Notes: a model not told the origin generated them from the letters alone. A stretch of 17,127 bases of DNA from Acinetobacter johnsonii CIP 64.6 (GCF_000368045.1 NZ_KB849236.1:1108359-1125485), one strand, 5' to 3'; shown: positions 7,111 to 16,108, counted from the first letter of the stretch. Made by a program: numbers and translations.

Positions 7111-7155
7111 GCTGAAATTATGTCCTCTTTAGCATTAATGGGGGCATTTTTCAGC
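7111..7155 (+). terminator. Long imperfect hairpin between two small membrane-protein genes
   Basis: GCTGAAA (7111-7117) pairs with TTTCAGC (7149-7155), and ATGTCC (7120-7125) pairs with GGGGCAT with one G-U, separated by a small internal loop. The loop is about 15 nt. No T-run follows, so it is at best a weak terminator or an mRNA-stabilising structure for the gene ending at 7083. Confidence 0.4.
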
Positions 7156-7163
7156 ATTTCAAC

Positions 7164-7203
7164 TTGTGATTATGCAATTCGCTACTTACACTAGTTTCAC
7201 TAG
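7164..7203 (+). promoter_or_regulatory. Putative sigma70 promoter and small dyad before the 107-residue protein gene
   Basis: TTGTGA at 7164-7169 and TACACT at 7187-7192 are 17 bp apart, matching 4/6 at each consensus hexamer. The dyad CTAGT-TTC-ACTAG at 7191-7203 overlaps the -10 edge and the expected start point, so it may be an operator. This is a pattern match only. Confidence 0.35.
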
Positions 7204-7212
7204 AGGTAGGTT

Positions 7213-7536
7213 ATGCACATTGCGATCCAAAAAATTCTTAAATTAAAATCACAGATTACGCTTGTACAAATTTATAATGGTCTGATGGCATCGATCATTA
7301 TGCTTATTGTCATTTTATCGAGTATTGCCTTATCTCGACCCATTTCTCCAAGCCAATTTGAAAATGTAAGTCGCTTATCTCATCAAGCGACTTTCCCAGA
7401 AACACAAGAGATGGCTCAAGATCTGGTTTTGGAAAACCAGATTTCCTATATTGATTACTTTAGATTAATGCAGGCTCATCAGTTTGAGCAGAATCGGGCG
7501 AAGCAGCTTCCGGCATTGGCTCCGGAGGTTCAATAA
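7213..7536 (+). CDS. Small single-pass membrane protein, function unknown
   Basis: The 107-residue ORF starts at ATG 7213 with GAGGTAGG just upstream. A basic N-terminus (KILKLKSQ) is followed by one hydrophobic segment at about residues 22-44 (GLMASIIMLIVILSSIALS), then a polar tail, which is the pattern of an N-terminally anchored protein with a periplasmic tail. No domain is recognised. Its last 25 codons overlap, on the opposite strand, the end of the M16-family gene. The good ribosome-binding site and the hydrophobic segment argue that it is genuine. The C-terminal part of either gene may be weakly constrained. Confidence 0.6.
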   Translation: MHIAIQKILKLKSQITLVQIYNGLMASIIMLIVILSSIALSRPISPSQFENVSRLSHQATFPETQEMAQDLVLENQISYIDYFRLMQAHQFEQNRAKQLPALAPEVQ

Positions 7537-9052
7537 TCGCAGGAATTTGATCAGGATGCGACATGCTTTGCTTAATATTCGGGTCAAGATTCAATTCTAA
7601 AATATGTCGAAGTTGCTCTTTATCTAAAGCATTACTGACAATCACAAGGGTAAGACTTTCAGGGTGAATGTGTTTACGTATCGCATTTTGAACATCTAAA
7701 GGCGTGATCGCAGCTAAACGTTTTGGGTAGTCTGCTAAATAATTCGCATCTTGCTGATAAAACCCTATAGATCCGAGTTGTGCATTGATGTTTGCATTGC
7801 TGCTATAGCTGTTAGGTAGGCTGCGTAACATACCGGCTTTAGTTTCTTCTAACTGCTGTGCATCAATTGGTTGATGGACAAAGTCAACTAGGGCTTTATG
7901 CGCCACTTGTATGCTGTCCATGAGCTGATCTTGCTGGGTTGAATAACTTAGACTAAAACTTCCAGCCGCTTGGCTAAATGTAAAAGCACTGTTTGCTCCA
8001 TAGGTGTAACCACGTTTAACGCGTAGTTCTTTCATTAAAATGGAGCTAAATCCACCCCCACCCAACATACGGTTAGCTAGTTCGAGCGCTAAACGATCCG
8101 GATCATCCCGCGTGGTTGATAGATGTCCCATGGTGACATGGGCTTGAGTTGAATTAAACAGAATGTGTTGAATATCAAAGTTGGGTTTATCTTGTGGTAC
8201 AGCAAGTGGCTTTGCCGTTTCACCTTGTGGGATGGCTGCACTTATTCGTTCAGCCAGTTTTTGCGCTTGTTTAACACTGAGTTGGCCTGTCAGTGCAATA
8301 TTCATATTTTGACTAACCAAAAATTCATCTCTGAATTTTTTTAAGTGCTGAGTCGTAATTTTTTTAATACTGCCATTGGTTCCCGTAATCGGTTCAGCAT
8401 AAGGGTGCGAACCATAGAGTGCGCGATAAAAGCGAATACTCATCAATCGACTCGGACTTTCTTTCAACTGTTTCTGACCTACTTGGGTATTGCTTACCAT
8501 CAAACTAATACTGTTATTTTTAAAAGTAGAGTCTTTTAATACTTCAAGCATCGTACTTACCGCAGCATCTAGTTTTTTAGGGTCAGACAGAGAACGCAGT
8601 CGAACCACAAACATGTCACGGTGTGCAGCTACGCTAAAACGAGCCCCGACTTGCTCAAAGGCATTCGCGATTTCAACTGCATCATGTTGCGTAGTGCCTT
8701 CATCGATGAGTTGTGCTGCCATATTGGCAACACCATATAGGCCTTTTTCTACTTCTACATCTCGTGCAGAGCCTGCATTAAAGGTAAGTTGAATATCCAC
8801 CATAGGTAAGGCGGGTGACTCAACAAATAGACTTCGAACTTTGTATTTGTTCTTAAGTTCGTGTACATGTGGTGCTGTATGAAGGTCGCTGGTTTGAACC
8901 TGTTTTAAGCTTTGTAGAGAAGCAATAGACTGTAATGTACGTGGGTCATCATTGCTAATACTACTTGTACTTACATCTGCAATTACATTGGTAGTGCAAA
9001 AGGTAGACAAGGTAATAAATAACAGGTGAAAGATGGTCTTTTGATTTTTCAT
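7460..9052 (-). CDS. Exported M16-family peptidase-like protein lacking the zinc motif
   Basis: The 530-residue protein starts with a signal peptide (MKNQKTIFHLLFITLSTFCTTNVIA) and contains the two-lobed M16 fold: an N-terminal lobe from about residue 70 (VDIQLTFNAGSARDVEVEKGLYGVANMA) and a C-terminal lobe with the conserved R...Y pair in RVKRGYTYG (R344, Y351). The HxxEH motif expected near residues 107-113 is missing, so it is not a zinc peptidase by itself. In M16B systems such a subunit pairs with an HxxEH partner, which is the adjacent upstream gene. Its ATG shares a base with the partner's stop (TAATG at 9050-9054). The C-terminus (about 490-530) is a Pro/Glu-rich extension beyond the fold and overlaps the convergent small gene. 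Confidence 0.9.
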   Translation of the reverse strand: MKNQKTIFHLLFITLSTFCTTNVIADVSTSSISNDDPRTLQSIASLQSLKQVQTSDLHTAPHVHELKNKYKVRSLFVESPALPMVDIQLTFNAGSARDVEVEKGLYGVANMAAQLIDEGTTQHDAVEIANAFEQVGARFSVAAHRDMFVVRLRSLSDPKKLDAAVSTMLEVLKDSTFKNNSISLMVSNTQVGQKQLKESPSRLMSIRFYRALYGSHPYAEPITGTNGSIKKITTQHLKKFRDEFLVSQNMNIALTGQLSVKQAQKLAERISAAIPQGETAKPLAVPQDKPNFDIQHILFNSTQAHVTMGHLSTTRDDPDRLALELANRMLGGGGFSSILMKELRVKRGYTYGANSAFTFSQAAGSFSLSYSTQQDQLMDSIQVAHKALVDFVHQPIDAQQLEETKAGMLRSLPNSYSSNANINAQLGSIGFYQQDANYLADYPKRLAAITPLDVQNAIRKHIHPESLTLVIVSNALDKEQLRHILELNLDPNIKQSMSHPDQIPAIIEPPEPMPEAASPDSAQTDEPALI

Positions 9053-10431
9053 TATTTTGTGGCCTTCTTTTCTGGTTGAAGGTACAACGTACTTAAGTTA
9101 TCTCGTACAAAAGCAGTTTGAGCAACGTGCTGAATATCTTCAGGTGTAACCGCTTCAAAATGCTGTGGAAGCTGATCCATTAGTCGATAATTCAAGCCAT
9201 TCACGGCTAAGTTTCCAATCATCTTTGCTTGCCCGACTATGTCATCTTGACCATAAATTAAGTTTGCAACAAAGCGTGTGCTAATCCGTTCAAGCTCTTG
9301 TGGTTGAACAAGTTCTGTTTTGAGTCGCTCAATTTCATATTCAATGGCTTTTTGTAGCTCAGAAAGTTCCACGCCAGTGACTGGAAGTGCGGAGATACTA
9401 AATAGACTGTCTCCACGGTTATAAGGGTCATAACTGACACTCAGTGCGGTCGCTAATTTTTTGTCGCGTACAAGGCGCTGTTGTAATCGAGAGCTGATCC
9501 CGCTATCTAATAAGCTTCGAATAAGTGTGAGTGCGTAAACATCTTCTGGATTGCTTGCTGTTGCAAGTGATTTGACATTCCAAGCCATATATAAATTTGG
9601 CACCTCAACATTGGTATTTTGTTCCATGTGACGGTAGCCAATGTTCTCAAACTCAGTCACATCATTGCGTACAGGTGTTGGATGGCTTTTGATGTCGCCA
9701 AAATATTTTTGAACTTGTCTTAGGGCGGATTCTGCATTGACATCTCCCACAATCACCAAAATCGCATTGTTTGGGCTATACCATTTTTGATACCACTGTT
9801 TCACGTCATCTAGACTGATATTTTGCAAGTGTTTCATGTGCCCAATGACAGGTTGACGATAGTGACTCGTGGGATACGAAATCCATTTAAAACGTTCGAA
9901 CGCGAGTGAGCGGGGGTTGTCGTCGGTACGCAGGCGTCGCTCCTCCATCACTACTTTAATTTCAGGGTCAAAGTCTTGTTTCCGTAGTAAGAGATTACGC
10001 ATACGATCGGCTTCAAGCTCTAAAGCCATCGGGAAGTAGGTTTTAGGATAAAGCTGATAGTAATTGGTGTAATTGGTAAATGTTGCGGCATTTACTGTAC
10101 CGCCATAGATTCGACTTAAGCGACTGAATTCGTCATTGGGAACTTTGGATGTGCCTTTAAACATCATATGTTCCAGTACATGCGAAATACCCGTTATATT
10201 TCCAGACTCATCAGTGCTACCGACTTTGTACCAAATTTGGGTCATGACCATTGGGGAGCGGTGATCTTCACGGATAATCACCTGCAAGCCATTGCTTAAA
10301 GTAGTTTCAAAACTACTGCGGGTAAGTTCACTGCGTATTTGTGCATGGGTAGTTATAGGTAAACAAAATAGAGTAAAACCCAGTGCAACTAAACTTCTTT
10401 TATAAGAATGCGTGACTAATAAGTGATGCAT
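9052..10431 (-). CDS. Exported M16-family zinc peptidase (HxxEH subunit)
   Basis: The 459-residue product has a signal peptide (cleavage probably after THA, residue 30). The M16 zinc site follows: HVLEH with H84, E87 and H88, and a glutamate 75-76 residues later in VVMEERR (E163/E164). The N-terminal beta sheet (LSNGLQVIIREDHRSPMVMTQIWYKVGS) and the C-terminal lobe with LRSLLDSGISSRLQQRLVRDKKLA complete the family pattern. It should act in the periplasm on peptides or misfolded fragments, as a heterodimer with the inactive subunit encoded next. The upstream region shows no strong Shine-Dalgarno before ATG 10429-10431. The gene is divergent from ftsY with 195 bp between them. Confidence 0.93.
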   Translation of the reverse strand: MHHLLVTHSYKRSLVALGFTLFCLPITTHAQIRSELTRSSFETTLSNGLQVIIREDHRSPMVMTQIWYKVGSTDESGNITGISHVLEHMMFKGTSKVPNDEFSRLSRIYGGTVNAATFTNYTNYYQLYPKTYFPMALELEADRMRNLLLRKQDFDPEIKVVMEERRLRTDDNPRSLAFERFKWISYPTSHYRQPVIGHMKHLQNISLDDVKQWYQKWYSPNNAILVIVGDVNAESALRQVQKYFGDIKSHPTPVRNDVTEFENIGYRHMEQNTNVEVPNLYMAWNVKSLATASNPEDVYALTLIRSLLDSGISSRLQQRLVRDKKLATALSVSYDPYNRGDSLFSISALPVTGVELSELQKAIEYEIERLKTELVQPQELERISTRFVANLIYGQDDIVGQAKMIGNLAVNGLNYRLMDQLPQHFEAVTPEDIQHVAQTAFVRDNLSTLYLQPEKKATK

Positions 10432-10626
10432 ATAAAATTTGGGCTCAGGTTGAAGTGAAGTTAAAGCATTTCAATAAATAACCATTCTTAAGAAAAATGC
10501 GAAGTAGATCAAGCGCCAGAAGTATTGATTTGTTAAGTGTTTACATAAAGTATTGTTGCTAAGCGGAAGCCTATCTTTTATGGTAGAATCCGTCTTTTTT
10601 AACGCAGTGCTTTTCAAGGATTCGGC

Positions 10627-11733
10627 ATGCAACAGCAATCTAATGAGCAGAACAAATTTTTGATTGATGCTGATATCGGGGATGACGATGTCACACTACC
10701 AAGTTTACCTGTGGTCAATGTGCCAATCGTTGAAACAAAAGAGCAAACAGTTGTTAGTCCAGTTGTGGTTGCTGAAACAAGTGCAGAAGAAGCAGATACA
10801 TCTGCAAAAGGCGGTTTCTTTAGTCGCATGAAAGAAGGGTTAACCAAAACCCGTAAAAACCTTGCTGATGGTATGGTCAATATTTTGATCGGTGGTAAGG
10901 AAATTGATGACGAACTGCTTGAAGAAGTTGAAGAACAGCTTTTAGTAGCTGACATCGGCGTTGATGCAACGAAAACCATTATTACCAACTTAACTGAACG
11001 TACTGCACGTGGCGATTTAATTTACTCGCACTCGCTCTATAAAGCGCTTCAAGAAGAGTTGGTGGCCTTACTTGCACCACGTGTGAAACCTTTACACATC
11101 GATCCGAACAAAACGCCTTATGTGATTTTGGTGGTGGGTGTAAACGGTGTGGGTAAAACCACAACCATTGGTAAATTGGCAAAACGTTTACAAGGTGAAG
11201 GCAAGAAAGTGATGCTTGCTGCGGGGGATACTTTCCGTGCAGCGGCGACTGAACAGCTTCAAATTTGGGGTGAACGTAATAATATTGCTGTAGTCGCACA
11301 GGGTCATGGCGCTGATAGCGCTTCCGTAATTTTCGATGCGTTTGAAAGTGCGCGTGCGAAAGGTGTTGATGTCTTGATTGCAGATACCGCAGGTCGTTTA
11401 CATAACAAAGGGCATCTCATGCAAGAGTTGACCAAAGTAAAACGTGTCATGCAAAAAATCGATGCGACTGCGCCACACGAAGTTATGTTGGTGGTCGATG
11501 CAGGAACAGGTCAAAATGCGATTAATCAAGTAGAAATGTTTGATGAGGCAGTTGGTTTGACAGGCCTGACGATTACCAAACTCGACGGCACTGCGAAAGG
11601 TGGTGTACTATTTAATATTGCCAGTCGTACGCATGTTCCAATTCGCTTCATTGGTGTTGGTGAGAAAATTGACGACTTACGTCCATTCTCTGCAAAATCC
11701 TTTGTTGCTGCTTTGTTCGAAACAGAGAAATAA
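10627..11733 (+). CDS. ftsY: Signal recognition particle receptor FtsY
   Basis: FtsY is the GTPase that docks SRP-ribosome complexes at the inner membrane. The 368-residue product has an acidic A domain (about 1-60), the membrane-targeting helix GGFFSRMKEGLTKTRKNL (62-79), the helical N domain (about 80-155) and the G domain. G-domain motifs are GVNGVGKT (171-178), DTFRAAA (201-207), DTAGR (253-257), TKLD (317-320) and the GVGE closing loop (343-346). The A domain is shorter than in E. coli. The start ATG 10627 is preceded by AAGGA. It stands alone, with a strong terminator after it. TAGAAT at 10584-10589 is a possible -10, but no matching -35 is clear. Confidence 0.97.
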   Translation: MQQQSNEQNKFLIDADIGDDDVTLPSLPVVNVPIVETKEQTVVSPVVVAETSAEEADTSAKGGFFSRMKEGLTKTRKNLADGMVNILIGGKEIDDELLEEVEEQLLVADIGVDATKTIITNLTERTARGDLIYSHSLYKALQEELVALLAPRVKPLHIDPNKTPYVILVVGVNGVGKTTTIGKLAKRLQGEGKKVMLAAGDTFRAAATEQLQIWGERNNIAVVAQGHGADSASVIFDAFESARAKGVDVLIADTAGRLHNKGHLMQELTKVKRVMQKIDATAPHEVMLVVDAGTGQNAINQVEMFDEAVGLTGLTITKLDGTAKGGVLFNIASRTHVPIRFIGVGEKIDDLRPFSAKSFVAALFETEK

Positions 11734-11772
11734 GATTCAACAATACTGTTTTTAAAGTGTTAGATCAGTCAC

Positions 11773-11806
11773 ATAAACTCCGCTAAATGCGGAGTTTATT
11801 TTTTTA
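11773..11806 (+). terminator. Rho-independent terminator after ftsY
   Basis: Perfect 11 bp arms ATAAACTCCGC (11773-11783) and its complement (11789-11799) enclose a 5 nt loop, followed by a run of T. Confidence 0.92.
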
Positions 11807-11813
11807 TTCAATT

Positions 11814-11834
11814 TGTTTGTTTTAAAAACAAACA
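11814..11834. promoter_or_regulatory. Perfect inverted repeat upstream of the truncated nitroreductase-like gene
   Basis: Nine-base arms TGTTTGTTT (11814-11822) and AAACAAACA (11826-11834) are separated by TAA. The repeat ends 15 bp before ATG 11850, where a repressor operator would overlap the promoter or the ribosome-binding region. It is separate from the ftsY terminator just upstream and has no following T-run. No regulator gene is adjacent. Confidence 0.45.
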
Positions 11835-11849
11835 TTTAGGAATCACTTA

Positions 11850-12323
11850 ATGAATATAAGTGATTCTCCTGAGATTACACTAACGTCTAACACAATAGGC
11901 ATCACTGTACATTTTGGGGAACACGGTATGGCTTTATTACATAAAATTGGGCAAGTTCTAACAACGGATTTAACCAAAGACTTAAAATTTAAAAAAAATC
12001 ACACAGAAGACCTAAAACAAACCACATTTATCGATCAACTAAAAAAGCGCCGTAGTATTTATGTTTTAGGGAAGCGTGTGCATTTAAGTCAGGTGTATTT
12101 AGCTGAATTGATCCAATATGCTGTATGGACATGTTTAGCAGATGCAGGTTTAGGTGCCTCATTGCAACATTATAACCCAAGTATTGATGCTGACATTTCT
12201 AAGATTTTTGAGCTTCCAAAACATTGGCTATTACGTGCCCAATTAGTCTTTGGTTCGATAGAGGAAAAAGTCGCAGAAAAAGAACATCATAGAGACGAAG
12301 AGCGCTTTATGATCTATACATGA
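11850..12323 (+). CDS. Nitroreductase-like paralogue with large internal in-frame deletion
   Basis: The 157-residue ORF is a rearranged relative of the intact nitroreductase at 12481. Residues 60-89 (FIDQLKKRRSIYVLGKRVHLSQVYLAELIQ) align with residues 3-32 of the neighbour. Residues 90-157 (YAVWTCLADAGLGASLQHYNP, then WLLRAQLVFGSIEE) align with 130-197. About 97 residues between are missing, including the SPSAFNSQ flavin-contact segment and the core sheet, so FMN binding and activity are unlikely. The first 58 residues (MNISDSPEITLTSNTIGITVHFGEHGMALLHK...) have no counterpart in the neighbour and I do not recognise them. The frame stays open throughout and AGGAAT precedes the ATG. It may be a decaying duplicate or a small new protein. 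Confidence 0.65.
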   Translation: MNISDSPEITLTSNTIGITVHFGEHGMALLHKIGQVLTTDLTKDLKFKKNHTEDLKQTTFIDQLKKRRSIYVLGKRVHLSQVYLAELIQYAVWTCLADAGLGASLQHYNPSIDADISKIFELPKHWLLRAQLVFGSIEEKVAEKEHHRDEERFMIYT

Positions 12324-12480
12324 TGACACGAGGTAATCTTTATTGGCCTAGACCTGTGGCATATTGTTCTATTTTTAAGACACTATGTCGCTGAATTAAG
12401 CATGTTCAAATTCAAAATAATAGCTATGATGAATATGAATCTGCATATAACAAGATCGAGAGATCGCTGAGGAAAATAAC

Positions 12481-13074
12481 ATGTCATTTTTAGACCACAT
12501 CAAACAACGTCGTACCATTTATGCTGTTGGTAAAAATGTAGCATTAACACCAGAACAAATTGAATCTGTAATTAAAGAAGCAGTGAATCACAGTCCGTCT
12601 GCATTTAACTCACAGACTTCTCGTATTGTAACTTTGTTTGGTGAGTCGCATTTACAATTTTGGAATATCGTGCGTGAAACTTTACGTAAAATTGTTCCAG
12701 AAGCTGCTTTTGAAGGTACAAATGCCAAAATTAATAGCTTTGCTGCAGGCTATGGTACGGTTTTATTTTATGAAGACCAAGATGTTGTAAAAGCATTGCA
12801 GGAACAATTTGCGCTTTATGCAGATAATTTCCCAGTGTGGTCTGAACATTCTTCTGCAATTGCTCAATTTGCCGTATGGACTGCGTTATCTGAACAAAAT
12901 ATTGGTGCGTCATTACAGCACTACAATCCAATCGTAGATGCTGAGATTACAGAGATCTTCGATATCCCCGCAAATTGGAAACTCCGTGCTCAACTTGTTT
13001 TTGGTTCGATTGAAGCACCTGCAGGTGAGAAAACATTTATGGCGGAAGTGGATCGCTTTAAAACATTTAATTAA
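12481..13074 (+). CDS. Nitroreductase-family oxidoreductase
   Basis: The 197-residue product belongs to the FMN-dependent nitroreductase family. Visible features are the N-terminal RRTIYAVGK (10-18), with the arginine pair that contacts flavin phosphate, and HSPSAFNSQTSRIV (37-50), the classical SPSxxNxQ/S flavin segment. Also present are FAAGYGTVLFYED (87-99) and a C-terminal region IGASLQHYNP (141-150) ending in LRAQLVFGSI (168-177). Length and layout match the small NfsB/HBN1-like branch. It probably reduces quinones or nitro compounds with NAD(P)H in the cytosol; the physiological substrate is unknown. GAGGAAA lies about ten bases before ATG 12481. The 157 bp upstream separates it from its deleted paralogue and may hold a promoter of its own (TATGAT at 12425-12430, with no good -35). 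A terminator follows. Confidence 0.9.
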   Translation: MSFLDHIKQRRTIYAVGKNVALTPEQIESVIKEAVNHSPSAFNSQTSRIVTLFGESHLQFWNIVRETLRKIVPEAAFEGTNAKINSFAAGYGTVLFYEDQDVVKALQEQFALYADNFPVWSEHSSAIAQFAVWTALSEQNIGASLQHYNPIVDAEITEIFDIPANWKLRAQLVFGSIEAPAGEKTFMAEVDRFKTFN

Positions 13075-13092
13075 TAGCTAGTCATTAAAATG

Positions 13093-13123
13093 AAAAAGAG
13101 CAGAGTTGATCTGCTCTTTTTTT
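13093..13123 (+). terminator. Rho-independent terminator after the nitroreductase gene
   Basis: Arms AAAAAGAGCAG (13093-13103) and CTGCTCTTTTT (13111-13121) enclose a 7 nt loop and are followed by further T. Confidence 0.92.
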
Positions 13124-13199
13124 GTTTAGGGATTTATCTTTAAAATATCAAAGCTTAGCAATATATATTGTAGTTGCGAGTTGGTTCTAAGCTCAGAAA

Positions 13200-13233
13200 T
13201 TGTCATAAAATTGTCATTTATACACTGCATAGT
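13200..13233 (+). promoter_or_regulatory. Predicted Pho box and -10 element upstream of the YccT-like gene
   Basis: TTGTCATAAAATTGTCAT at 13200-13217 consists of two TTGTCA repeats 11 bp apart and agrees with the E. coli Pho box CTGTCATAWAWCTGTCAY at 16 of 18 positions. Eleven bases after the second TTGTCA lies CATAGT (13228-13233), one base from the phoA -10 TATAGT and at the same spacing as in phoA. No ordinary -35/-10 pair with 17 bp spacing fits better. I infer activation by PhoB under phosphate limitation. Confidence 0.6.
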
Positions 13234-13271
13234 GCAACTAAACTTTAATAAACCATCGATAGAGTGTAAAA

Positions 13272-13934
13272 ATGACCTTACGCATAACCCTTGTAACAGC
13301 AGCATTGATGTTGAGTACTTCAGTATTTTCAGCAGTGACTATTACTGCCCCAGAGGAAATAAAAATTGAAGGCTTAAATGGGCAAGAGGTTAAGAGTCGT
13401 TTATTCAGTTCTGACAATAAATATAATATTGATGCAGGTGAGAATATTATCAGTGTTCGCTATACCCAGTTTTTTGAAGAGCATCCAGGTATTGGCTCAC
13501 ACGATATCGTTCGCTCAGGGATTGTGAATATTAAGACCCCAATTTTACAAGACCAACAGTCTTACCGTTTGGCACTGATCAGTCCTCCGCAAAACCATGA
13601 TGATGCCAAGGCTTATGCTAAGCAGCCGATTTTTGGTCTCTACAATGCCAAGAATCAGTTACTGGTTGAGCAAAAGGGCAGTAAAACTCAAAATGCAGGC
13701 ATTCTTCAAAATTTATTTAGCGACGCACCAACCGATTTAACTCAAAAAGCAACGATAGTGGTACAGCCTGCACCGGTCTATACATCACAAGCTGTTGTGG
13801 CTAAAGCTGGGACAGAGAAACAAAAAGATCTACCAAGCCCTAGCAACGCTCAACAATTAATTAATACTTGGAAAAGTGCATCTAAAACTGAACGACAAGC
13901 GTTTATGGCTTGGCTGGCTGAACAAGCACAGTAG
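13272..13934 (+). CDS. Exported DUF2057 (YccT-like) protein
   Basis: The 220-residue product has a signal peptide (MTLRITLVTAALMLSTSVFSA, cleavage near residue 21) and the DUF2057 pattern. A first strand pair after the signal reads VTITAPEEIKIEGLNGQEV, followed by GENIISVRYTQFFEE. The C-terminus, LINTWKSASKTERQAFMAWLAEQ, resembles the end of E. coli YccT ([20 protein letters not shown]). YccT is periplasmic; from memory it has been reported to inhibit curli formation, but that role need not hold here. The ATG at 13272 has only a weak Shine-Dalgarno. The gene is monocistronic, with a terminator after it and a near-consensus Pho box 55 bp before the start codon. Confidence 0.82.
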   Translation: MTLRITLVTAALMLSTSVFSAVTITAPEEIKIEGLNGQEVKSRLFSSDNKYNIDAGENIISVRYTQFFEEHPGIGSHDIVRSGIVNIKTPILQDQQSYRLALISPPQNHDDAKAYAKQPIFGLYNAKNQLLVEQKGSKTQNAGILQNLFSDAPTDLTQKATIVVQPAPVYTSQAVVAKAGTEKQKDLPSPSNAQQLINTWKSASKTERQAFMAWLAEQAQ

Positions 13935-13950
13935 CTTTTACATAGTCTAA

Positions 13951-13977
13951 ATAAAAACAGCATTAGCTGTTTTTATT
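13951..13977 (+). terminator. Rho-independent terminator after the YccT-like gene
   Basis: Arms ATAAAAACAGC (13951-13961) and GCTGTTTTTAT (13966-13976) enclose a 4 nt loop. It separates the gene from the rRNA promoter region. Confidence 0.85.
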
Positions 13978-14039
13978 ATTTGGATAGCGCATTTATATAG
14001 TGAATAAGTCGACAATATTGTACATGGTTTAATTAAAAT

Positions 14040-14138
14040 CAAGTGTTTTGATTTAAAAATAATCAATCAAATGGTTTTTTGGAGCTATTTGTATGAAATG
14101 ACTTGCGCTGCAAATAAATCTGTATAGAATACGCAGCA
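14040..14138 (+). promoter_or_regulatory. rRNA operon promoter with AT-rich upstream region
   Basis: TTGCGC (14103-14108) and TAGAAT (14125-14130) are 16 bp apart. They are followed by a GC-rich discriminator (ACGCAGC) of the kind expected of a stringently controlled rRNA promoter. The 60 bp upstream are strongly AT-rich, as in UP elements. Transcription should begin near 14137. Other promoters further upstream are possible. Confidence 0.6.
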
Positions 14139-14175
14139 TACCAACGCAATGCAGTGAATAACTTGAAGCGAAGGC

Positions 14176-14198
14176 CTTGCTGATGACGAATCAGCAAG
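14176..14198 (+). promoter_or_regulatory. boxB-like hairpin in the rRNA leader
   Basis: A perfect 9 bp stem (CTTGCTGAT, loop GACGA, ATCAGCAAG) lies about 40 nt into the predicted transcript, where rRNA antitermination elements lie. I found no clear boxA (TGCTCTTTA-like) after it, so the antitermination role is inference. Confidence 0.5.
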
Positions 14199-14215
14199 AA
14201 GATCATTAAGAGATT

Positions 14216-14242
14216 ATGAAGAACAACTTGTGTGGATTTTTA
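14216..14242 (+). other. 5' half of the 16S RNase III processing stalk
   Basis: The 27 nt beginning ATGAAGAACAACTTG are complementary to 15922-15949 after the 16S gene, with one bulged base and one G-U pair. This long duplex brackets 16S rRNA and is the expected RNase III substrate. Confidence 0.85.
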
Positions 14243-14364
14243 CTGATTGATCGATCGAAAATATTTCATTGATTGATGGTAGAAATTACTCGAAGTTTAT
14301 TTGAGAAATATTTGTCAGAAAATTGATGAGCCAAGATTTGTAGCCATAAGCTACTAATGATTTT

Positions 14365-15902
<1,538 letters not shown>

Positions 15903-15921
15903 ACGAAAGATTGACGATTGG

Positions 15922-15949
15922 TAAGAATCCACAACAAGTTGTTCTTCAT
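15922..15949 (+). other. 3' half of the 16S RNase III processing stalk
   Basis: This segment pairs with 14216-14242 across the 16S gene. It lies 20 nt after the mature 3' end and 14 nt before tRNA-Ile, as expected for the first cleavage of the primary transcript. Confidence 0.85.
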
Positions 15950-15963
15950 GACGATGTATCTGA

Positions 15964-16040
<77 letters not shown>

Positions 16041-16108
16041 AATCTGACTAACAAGCATTATTAAATGCTGAATACAGAAAAACAGAGACATTGACTTATT
16101 GATAAGCT

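Noticed and set aside
10530..10626. A defined sigma70 promoter for ftsY
   Set aside because: TAGAAT at 10584-10589 is a fair -10, but no -35 lies at an acceptable distance; the candidates (TTGCTA, TTTACA) are too far upstream, so I did not list it as a feature.
13181..13369. 62-codon + strand ORF upstream of and overlapping the YccT-like gene
   Set aside because: It runs through the predicted promoter and overlaps the signal peptide coding region in another frame; no ribosome-binding site or protein-like composition.
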